A DNA stretch of 64,000 nucleotides from Turritopsis dohrnii. Taxonomy: Eukaryota; Cnidaria; Hydrozoa; Anthoathecata; Oceaniidae. Below are positions 56,415 to 64,000 of this stretch, piece by piece. A model generated the notes under the pieces. It was not told the DNA's origin, did no database searches, and saw only the letters and a program-made list of their open reading frames with translations. Location: NCBI GenBank assembly GCA_027922465.2, contig BQMF02000017.1, forward strand, positions 1,798,001 through 1,862,000, written 5' to 3'. The translations under genes were made by a program, and so were the position numbers. Position 1 is the stretch's first letter. Every line of letters begins with the position of its first letter.

Positions 56415-56914
56415 CCGTAAATGATCGAATAAGCGCCCGGGGCGCTTATTTAAAAATTCAATTTTTAGAGGGGGCGCTTATTCGAAAGGGGCGCTTATTC
56501 GAGTAGGGGCGCTTATTTAAAATACTGTGTTTTTGTTAAACTTTAATTTTTTTGTATCATAAATAGTAAGAAAATATATAAAGATACAGTGCTTTGACGC
56601 AAAATAAAAGAGATGATGACTATCCTTAACAATGAACTTTTAAAGAAAAAAGAAAAATATGAATATTTTGAAATGAAATTTGAGCATGAAAAGGAAATAA
56701 AAAAGAAAGCTATATTCTTTTAAATACTTGTTGTTTTCTATTGTACAAAAACTCAAATAAGCGCCCCCTTTTGCTCTTATTTATGTACTCGAATAATCGC
56801 CAAGGGGCGCTTATTTGAGTAAGGGCGCTTATTTCAAAATTCACCTGAAAGGAGGGGGCGCTCATTCGAAAGGGGCGGTTATTTGGAAGGGGGCGCTTAT
56901 TCGATCATTTACGG
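56415..56914. mobile_element. MITE with CCGTAAATGATCGAATAAGC ends, TA duplication
   Basis: The left end CCGTAAATGATCGAATAAGC and the right end are inverted over at least 24 bp and flanked by TA (56413-56414, 56915-56916). Both subterminal regions hold repeated GGGGCGCTTATTCGA blocks. 500 bp, non-coding. The shared motif suggests mobilisation by a transposase like pogo 3. Confidence 0.85.
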
Positions 56915-56916
56915 TA

Positions 56917-58048
56917 TATGTTTTTGTCATTAGTAAAGCTTACCGATTCTAATCTGCCCAGTCGGCAAGTTTATGCATTATGGCTTTCAAAGATAACTTT
57001 GAAAAGCAGTTTCGAATGGATTTTTCATTTCATAAAATCGTTATTAAAAATCATTATTATTTGTTATTTATTGAGGAATATGCATATTTTTCTACAAAAG
57101 TGAGAATTTACCAGCAGGCATATTTGTTAAAAATCTCTGTGAAGGAGTGCATTTCTATAGAAAGATGCACACAATTTCAATGACAATGCTCTTCGTCACA
57201 GTGATTTTTTGACAATTTTGCGCACTGGGTTAAACTTATAAGTTGACTGATGAAAACTAACGTTAAGTCTATTAAAACATATCTTAAGTTGAAATTTGTT
57301 TCAGCAGTAGCTGCAACCTCGAACCCAGGGTCTCTTGCCTTTTTGATATACGGATAGCGGCGAAGAAGACCCTGGCGAACGCTGGTCACGTGACATGAAA
57401 ATTACACAAAATCTGTGTAATTTTTATAGAAGGTGACCCGAAGAAATTTTGTCTCGTGCATTCAGTTTTTTATATAGTCACATTACAACCAATATAGAGA
57501 CCAAATATAGTTCGTCGAGTTCACTTGAGCTCATTTCTGCAAAACTTTATAGTTGTTTACATATTTCCAAGACTTCAACAGCATTCTGGAAAGACTAATC
57601 TGGTAAAGATTTTATTCCTTATCAAGATTATTACATTCGACAACCTTGAATGATAAAGGGGAGATTGCAAAATTCGTGTGGTGTTGTGTGGATTTTATCT
57701 TTGTAACGAGCTGTGGTTTATTTTGGAGACACAGCCAGAAACCATGTATAGAGTGGACAAAAGTAAAAAATGAACAAAAAATTGAGTGTATTGAGGTTCA
57801 ATCTTCCACAAAAGAAAATATAGATAACCAATAATGGCACACACAAGTAAAACAACCTATGAAGATAAATACATTATAATAACACAGTGAGAGAAGATTC
57901 TCATGAAATAAATGTTCGGGATGAAGAACTTATTCAAACATATGAAATGATTCAACATTGTTATTTATATCAAAATTTGCTAAGTTCACTGGTCAGTAGA
58001 TGTATGTCTATTTCAAAAGCTTTAGAACTTCTTCTTGTAAGTGTCTAA
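56917..58048. other. Non-coding; second ACCCAGGGT-type repeat
   Basis: 57315-57380 repeats the unit seen at 53171-53255 (AACCTCGAACCCAGGGTCTC). Other short frames have no motif. Confidence 0.45.
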
Positions 58049-58128
58049 TACCCCGTTCACATACAAAATGTGTTTTAAATTAAACTGGTTTTATTTAAAA
58101 TCCTGTTTTATTTTAAGACGTACTTTAT

Positions 58129-59079
58129 TTGTTTTGTTCACATTGGGAAAATACCGCGAAAATTTTAGACATGGTAGCAGCAAAAATGCAGAGACCAAAC
58201 AAGCTTAAAGTCTATTTGTTTCTACGAAATAAGCGTAAAAAACGATTCCTACAAATGTTGTTAATGCGTCAAATGATACTACCGCGACCTAATATTCGCA
58301 CCATTTGGGTAAAGCCCAAAAGTCAAAGTTTCTGGTATGAAACAATGACAAATCATTGGACTGAAGAAGATTGGGTTAAAAACATGAGAATGTCAAAAGA
58401 AGCCTTTACTTACTTGTGATGAACTTAGACCGTACATCTTAAAAAAGGACACGAGATTTCGTAAGTGTATACCAGTTGAGATAAAAGTTGCTGTGATGTT
58501 ATACTTTTTGAGTGGAGCATGTGATTACCGTACAATTGCTAATTTATTTGGGCTAGGAAGATCAACAGTCTGCACAATCGTTTGTACTGTTTGTGAAAAA
58601 ATTGTCTCAAATTTTTTAAAAAAGGTATATAGCTATATTTACCTGAAAGAGATGAAACAAAGAACATTATGCAGAATTTTGAAAAAATATCCGGTTTTCC
58701 ACAGGTGGTGGCAGCAATAGATGGCTGCCACATTCGTATCAAAGCACCTAACAAAAACCCCGAAGATTATATTAACAGAAAAGAATATCATTCAATTGTA
58801 CTCCAAGGATTAGTGGATAACAAGTATTAATTCAGAGATATCTTTGTTGGATGGACAGGCAAATCACACGATGCAAGGATTTTTAAGAACTCTCCTTTGT
58901 TCAAAGAATGCCAAAAAAGAAGTTTCCTCCCAATTAACCTGTCCAAGCAAATCAGTGATGTGCAAGTAGGCCCACTTATCCTTGGTGATTCAGCATATCC
59001 ATTACATAATTGGCTAATGAAACCTTACTGTGGTCGTGGAAATTTGAGACCTGACGAAGTAAAGTATAATTTAAAATGA
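58129..59079 (+). pseudogene. Harbinger (PIF) transposase/nuclease, frameshifted
   Basis: An N-terminal part (KPKSQSFWYETMTNHWTEED) leads to RMSKEAFTYL. Then DELRPYILKKDTRFRKCIPV, VAVMLYFLSGACDYRTIANL and GLGRSTVCTIVCTVCEKI give the helix-turn-helix. The shifted frame then has VVAAIDGCHIRIKAPNKN (first Asp), VDNKY-stop-FRDIFVGWTGKSHDARI, and VGPLILGDSAYPLHNWLMKP (second Asp), ending at 59079. The C-terminal block with the catalytic Glu (VVVE-type) is absent. Two frameshifts and a stop confirm inactivity. Confidence 0.85.
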
Positions 59080-59834
59080 TATAAATGTAAGTCTTTCATC
59101 ATTCTTGAAAGTGAAACAGTTGGGACAGAAAAGACAGTTAAATCTTCATCATTCCTGTAGCAACCAAGTATTAAAAGAACTTTGCAGCAATTGTATCTAA
59201 TATGAACATCTCCAGATGCACATAAACAGAATATTTATATTATACATATAATACTGCAGAAAAAATATAAACTATTTGATGTTTGTTTCCTATTCTCCAT
59301 TGATAAGAAAATATTCCAGTTCAACTCCATTTTGTAGCCGTTTTACATCTTTATCATTCCGGAGAAGAACATTTGGTAATTTTGTTAGCACCAACGCAGA
59401 ATATTGCTCAAGTTCAAACTCCTCTCTAATTTTGTTTTTGAGGTTTTCAAATGTTAAAGCTGAATTCTCAAGTTCAATTTCAATAACAAAACGATCACCT
59501 GATTGGCGAACCTTTACAATGATACCATCATTACATTTACTCATTTCTTTATTAGAACTACTACTTTAAAGTCAGAAATTTTCGCGGGAAGAAATTTTCG
59601 CGAATTTCGCGAATGGACTCTCAATTCGCGAAATTAAATGCCCGCGAAGAAAATATTTTTGGGACATGCGCGAAATTAAATTCTCGCGGAAAAAAACTGA
59701 TTTTGCGCTGATACGCGAAAATTTTCAAAAATCTTAAAAAGTGTTGAAATCTGTTACATTTACAGTTCGTTTGCGCCTAATATTTGCATGCAAGTCCACC
59801 ATACTATACCAGATCGGTATTTTCTTTGAAGGTT

Positions 59835-60892
59835 TTTGAAACACAGTACAGCAAGTATCGATCAAAGGATCCGATGATAAGAGAGCAATCACTGCTACAT
59901 TCACAATCACACTTGACGGAATGTTCTTGGGTATGCAGCTTATTTATGGCGGAAAAACCAATCAAAGCTTGCCACGTTTCAAGTTCCCACAAAACTTTTC
60001 TTTGAGTGTAAATAAAAAACACTATAGCAATGAGCAGGAGTCGCTCAAACTTATCGACGAAATTATCGTGCCCTACGTCAATAAGGAACGAAACAGAATA
60101 CAACGACCAGATCACAAAGCACTCGTGATTTTTTATGTCTTCCGGGGACAAATTACTGACGAGGTATTGAAAAAATTTAAAGAAAACCACATCGAAACCG
60201 TTTTTGTCTCAGCTAACATGACAGGCTTGTTTTAGCCTCTAGATCTGACTGTCAATGCCCATGCAAAGAAGTTTGCAAGAAGAAGTTTAATAACTGGTAT
60301 ATGAGTGAGATTTCCAACCAATTAGATGCTGGCAAACAAATTGAAGAAGTTGATGTCAAACTTCAGCTAACGAAGCTCAAACCACTTCACGCTGAATGGT
60401 TAACAGATCTATACAACTACATGACGAAACCCGAAGGTAAAGCAGTAAAAATCAATGGATGGAAAGCTGCTGGAATTTTGGATGCAATCGAAGGTGGCGT
60501 TAGTAAACTTGAAGTCTGGACCCTTTCAGTGATTTGTACCCATTGCTCCCCCAAGTTCCTGATGATGAAATCGCCTTCGACATCATTCAAGAAGAAATAC
60601 AAGCTTTTCTCAACGAACGGGAAGATAGCGCCGATGGAAGATGAGGTATACAGTTTAACTCATGTAATTCGAATCTCCACGGGGATTCAAAATTTGTTCG
60701 ATTTACATGAATATTCGAATTATAGGAGTTTTCTTTATAAGGGTAAACTCGGACGGGACCGAAGACTTTGTTCGATTTACATGATTATTCGAATTATAGG
60801 AATTCGAATTACATGAGTTAAACTGTACTTACCCCAAGGCGACGATCGAAACATCTTCGATCTTTTTGATTCCGTCGAGGAAGAAGATTAAG
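59835..60892 (+). pseudogene. Tigger transposase, N-terminally truncated, catalytic Asp lost
   Basis: Reads KGSDDKRAITATFTITLDGM, LGMQLIYGGKTNQSLPRFKF, NKKHYSNEQESLKLIDEIIV, then ALVIFYVFRGQITDEVLKKF where the second catalytic Asp (expected FDVFRGQ) is Tyr. The third block TGLF-stop-PLDLTVNAHAKKF has TAG in place of Gln. A shifted frame gives LKPLHAEWLTDLYNYMTKPE, NGWKAAGILDAIEGG. After the inserted MITE the tail reads GDDRNIFDLFDSVEEED, ending 60892. The N-terminal HTH domains are absent. Related to the transposase at 8338-9808 (shared GWKAAGI). Confidence 0.85.
60651..60825. mobile_element. 175-bp MITE, CAGTTTAACTCATGTAATTC ends
   Basis: The left end CAGTTTAACTCATGTAATTC and the inverted right end pair over about 24 bp, with TA on both sides (60649-60650, 60826-60827). 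Inserted near the 3' end of the Tigger transposase. The interior contains an additional TTCGATTTACATGA repeat. Confidence 0.85.
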
Positions 60893-62070
60893 TAGTTATA
60901 TATGTATGTCTCCAACTCCATATATGTTTTATTTTACAGAAGAAAAACATTTTTTGACTTACATATGAATTTTGTCCTCAAAGCGCAAAAATTAATTACT
61001 GCGAAAAAAATATTTTTCACCAATTCGTGAAAATTAATTCCCGCAAAAAAAATATTTTCGGCCAATTCGCGAAAATTAATTCCCGCGAAATACAAAAAAT
61101 TTCGCGAATGGAGCGATTCGCGAAAATTTCTTCCCGCGAAAATTTCTGACTTTAAAGTAGATTTCTCAAAGAGGTTCTGTAAAAATTCTTTATCATTTTC
61201 AGCTTGCAATGTCACGAAAGAGTTAATACTTTGATTAAAATTTTCAAACATTTCATCATGACTCTTTTTCTTTTTTGTTTTGTTGAAGTAAAAGTTTTTA
61301 GTCTCTTTCTTTAATGTGGTTGGAGTAGTAGCAGGGGAAAGTGAAGTTTCCATATTAATATGTCATGAATTCAGTGACTCCTCTGTTATACTACAGTTAT
61401 CTTGATCTTCAATCTCTTCTCCAGATGAACTGGTTAGAAAATAAGGCATAGTTGTTTGTCTGTCACTCAATATCATATCAAGCTCATCAAAACAGGGTGG
61501 TTTTTTGGCTGGAGCTGTACCAGTTGTATTTCGTTTTTGATCAAGATAACTTCGATAAGCACTTGTCAAAGTGTGTATTCTAGTCTTACACATTTCCCCA
61601 TCTCTATCCTGATGACCAAAAGCATTCATATAAACAGCTACATCTTCTCAATTTTTTTTCTTCCTAGTGAAAAATATTGGTATTTATGATTAGCATAACA
61701 ACATTAAATATCTAAATGCCAGATATATAAATGCTGTGGTTAGTACTTTCAGATACTAAAAATCTCTAGAAAATATTTTGAACATAACAATCATAGCAAA
61801 CATCTTTCTCTCCAGTCACATTCACCACGATGTCTTATTTTCAATATTCATAAACAGGAAGATAAGAAAACAAACCTTGTACACGACTTCAATCTTTATT
61901 GGATGTTGTCTTCCGACCATTTACTGATCAGCTTTCTCGTTTCCTCTTCGTCCCAGTGCCTTGATCTTTTTCTGTTTGTTGATTTTGATACTTGAGACTC
62001 CGCCATTTTGAAGCACGTTTCGTTTAAAACAACCATAAAACAACATCGCGATGTTGTTTTATTAAAACTA

Positions 62071-62665
62071 CAGTGTGTTTCAAAACCGCTTATATTTCAA
62101 TAAATTCTGATCATTGGATGATAATTTTTATATTATTAAAAACCTTATTTTTTCCTCTTTCCAATGATGTATTTTTTTTTTCGAAATTGGAAAAATAGAA
62201 AAAGAGAAAATCGAAAAAATAACTCCAGAAAAACTCATTATTTTCTTAACGATCAATTAAGATGTTTAACAATAAGATCAATTTCCGAAAACAAAAACAG
62301 TTATGTAACAATTTTTTATCGCTTTCACTTTAACAAAGCCAATGTTACGCACGTTTGAAAAAATTTTACGTGAGCAATTACTTTAATTGAGAGTCTCAGT
62401 TGTCACATAACGGCATAAAAGATTTTGCACCTTTAAACAATAAAGATACGGTTGTTAACTTCATGTCTTCATTGATCGTTAAGAAAATAATGAGTTTTTC
62501 TAGAGTTATTTTTTCGATTTTCTCCTCTTCTATTTTTCCAATTTCGAAGAAAATACATCATTGGAAAGAGGAAACAATAAGGTTGTCAATGATATAAAAA
62601 TTATCATCCAATGATCAGAATTTATTGATATATAATTCTTGTTGCCACTTTTTCGAAACACACTG
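62071..62665. mobile_element. 595-bp foldback MITE, CAGTGTGTTTC ends
   Basis: Very long imperfect inverted repeats (about 200 bp each side) with CAGTGTGTTTC(A/G)AAA ends and TA flanks (62069-62070, 62666-62667). The ORF-like frames at 62164 and 62400 are mirror products of the repeat and not genes. Tc1/mariner-type target. Confidence 0.8.
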
Positions 62666-62786
62666 TAGTTTTAAAACTTTTTAATTAAAATAACACCTGT
62701 TTTATTGATAATGTGAACAATTTAAAATTAAAACAGGTTTTATGAAAGCCATTAAAACATGTTTTAAGGTAGATGTAAACGGGGTA

Positions 62787-64000
62787 TAAAGTATTATTAA
62801 GTCAGTATACGTCTTTGTCACAAAATAAAGACAGAAAAACACAACTTTTAAAATTTTCTCAATTCTTTAACCTATGAAGTCTTTCTCAAGTGCCAAGTGT
62901 CAATACATACTTATTTATATACTTAAAAATAATGTTTGTTGTATATGTTCACTACCCTATTGTATTGAAAAAGAATTCTTTTTATTATGAATTCTTGTAG
63001 GATCCTGTCAAGATTTTAACCAGGGAATTTGTAACATATGACATATGTTGAGTGAAATTTGTTGTGTTAGATTCAATTTACTATAGGCCGGTTTCCATAC
63101 AGCTGCATTTTACGCTCTAGCGAAAAAAGCTCGGGAGATTTTTTCTCGTGAGCACAAATTGATTTCCATTAACTATTTTACATGCACGTGCAAAAAAATA
63201 TCAAAACATTCAGATCTGAAGAAAGTTACTAATTTTGCACAGTTTTTTTTTAACTAAACATATTGTCAATTTTATTGCTGTCGTCAAAAAAGAAATAGAT
63301 AGATAATTTCGATGGAAAAAGAAATTGTGAATGAGAAAGCTTTTCTTGGAAAGACGTTCCAAAGGGCTATAAACAATGTTAAATAAGATTTGATTGGGTA
63401 TAAGGCAAAACAAACTTAAAATTTGATAAATTTTCTCTTTGAACATCAGATCACAACAAAAAAACTTTAACAGCATCTAGAATACATATATAGATAATTC
63501 AAAAATGTTATTTATTCCCTTGATACAGTTAAAAATGTTAAAGGAGATAATTAAAAGATATCTATATATTAATAGCCGATTCTCTGTCTGTCTGTCTGTC
63601 TGTCTGTTTGTTTGTTTGTTTGTTTGTTTGTAAGTCACGTAAAATGGTAGATGAGTTGTGAGCGAAATTATTTCTTTTTTTGTGTGCGACGTGAGTTCGA
63701 AGCAAATACATTGCCACCCCAATCGAACGTGACTTTTTTTGGCTGATGAACTAATAGGAATAACGTTTTGTTTTTATAATTATTGTTAGTTTTATATTCC
63801 ACGTTGACTTGGCTTTGAAAACAGTACATCAACTAAATACAAAGAAACTAACTGATTAAACATTTTGGACAAAAAGCAGCAGTGGCAGAACGTGGCAGCA
63901 TGTGCGGTTTGCCACTATCTCTTGCCTGACTGTCTGAGTTCAAAAAGTTCACTTTTTTTTGAGCAATCAAAATGTTTAAAAACCGATAGGTAAAAAAAGA
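62787..64000. other. Non-coding right flank with TGTC/TGTT microsatellite
   Basis: The microsatellite is at 63579-63632. The phrase AGGCCGGTTTCCATA at 63085 also occurs at 10875 and could be one end of a small element, but I could not find the partner end. No supported gene. Confidence 0.45.
63579..63632. repeat. (TGTC)n(TGTT)n microsatellite
   Basis: About six TGTC units followed by about six TGTT units. Confidence 0.9.

Larger units (their letters stand above)
59564..61157 (+). mobile_element. Tigger-like DNA transposon (second family), TA duplication
   Basis: Long inverted repeats start CTTTAAAGTCAGAAATTTTC and continue with TTCGCGAA-rich sequence. TA flanks both ends (59562-59563, 61158-61159). 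Inserted in the Harbinger accessory gene. It carries a 5'-truncated pogo-type transposase and a 175-bp MITE. The element at 2285-2821 is its deletion derivative. Confidence 0.9.
59290..62006 (-). pseudogene. Harbinger SANT/Myb accessory protein with ubiquitin-like C-terminus, interrupted
   Basis: Exon 1 from 62006: MAESQVSKSTNRKRSRHWDE, EETRKLISKWSEDNIQ, one TAA, RLKSCTR and a GTTTGT donor. The exon from about 61650: DVAVYMNAFGHQDRDGEMCK, TRIHTLTSAYRSYL, CFDELDMILSDRQTT. These are the parts of the Myb/SANT-like (trihelix) domain of Harbinger accessory proteins. After an in-frame TGA (61363) the same frame continues KETKNFYFNKTKKKKSHDEM and LFEKS, where the Tigger element interrupts. Removing Tigger and one TA leaves the frame open into 59544-59290: IVKVRQSGDRFVIEIELENS, FENLKNKIREEFELE, VLLRNDKDVKRLQNGVELEY, resembling a ubiquitin-like/PB1 beta-grasp. 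Confidence 0.7.
58049..62786. mobile_element. PIF/Harbinger transposon with TAA duplication
   Basis: Ends pair as TACCCCGTT(C/T)ACAT and are flanked by TAA on both sides (58046-58048, 62787-62789), the usual 3-bp Harbinger target duplication. It has a plus-strand Harbinger nuclease and a minus-strand SANT/Myb accessory gene. A Tigger element (59564-61157) and a Tc1-type MITE (62071-62665) are inserted. Without those it is about 2.5 kb. Confidence 0.9.

Noticed and set aside
62164..62597. Two basic ORFs of about 64 residues
   Set aside because: They lie in opposite arms of a foldback MITE and are products of the inverted repeat.
63085..63250. Possible TIR element starting AGGCCGGTTTCCATA
   Set aside because: The phrase also occurs at 10875, but no inverted partner or target duplication could be found within the window.

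Overview
The window is AT-rich animal DNA (eukaryotic, invertebrate-like). It contains no bacterial-style operons, and I found no convincing single-copy host gene. Almost everything recognisable is transposable-element (TE) sequence: Mutator-like (MULE), hAT, pogo/Tigger, PIF/Harbinger, ISL2EU, P-element-like, Penelope-like (GIY-YIG) and CR1/L2-like LINE pieces, a tRNA-derived SINE, and several non-autonomous terminal-inverted-repeat (TIR) elements. From memory this repertoire is common in cnidarian and sponge genomes, so I infer a cnidarian-like metazoan, but nothing here proves the species.

Layout. 0.4-2.3 kb: a TIR element with ATAGATT-type arrays inside both ends, followed by a 0.5-kb MITE. 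3.4-5.7 kb: a decayed MULE transposase and a MADF-domain gene remnant. 7.0-15.2 kb: first copy of a segmental duplication (pogo-like C-terminus, Cys-rich CXC ORF, MULE), split by a 4.9-kb pogo/Tigger element that itself carries two smaller TIR elements and a perfect hairpin. 15.9-19.7 kb: an hAT fragment and a convergent pair of broken genes, one P-element-like. 20.6-28.7 kb: second copy of the segmental duplication, holding a MULE gene that is interrupted by a structurally complete hAT element (797-residue intact transposase, 15-bp TIRs, 5-bp target duplication).

29.6-38.0 kb: two tandem copies of a unit carrying a MULE fragment, an RG-rich spliced ORF and an hAT transposase whose frame runs on, N-terminally, into an OTU-type cysteine protease domain. 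The three junctions share an exact 35-bp repeat. 38.7-42.6 kb: a LINE tail and a second nearly intact hAT with an in-frame candidate intron. 44.9-45.9 kb: a 1.0-kb TIR element enclosing a Penelope-like GIY-YIG endonuclease fragment. 49.8-53.1 kb: an ISL2EU transposon with convergent SWIM/YqaJ nuclease and transposase genes and a tRNA-like gene between them. 54.1-56.9 kb: a pogo-like pseudogene and a MITE sharing its GAATAAGCGCCC motif. 58.0-62.8 kb: a Harbinger element with a SANT/Myb gene whose coding sequence continues into a ubiquitin-like C-terminus. A Tigger element is inserted in that gene, and a MITE is inserted in the Tigger.

The window is therefore a record of nested insertion and segmental or tandem duplication. 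The hAT at 21.4-25.0 kb is the copy most likely to be recently active. The most unusual finds are the OTU-hAT frame, the SANT plus ubiquitin-like Harbinger accessory protein, and the tRNA inside ISL2EU.
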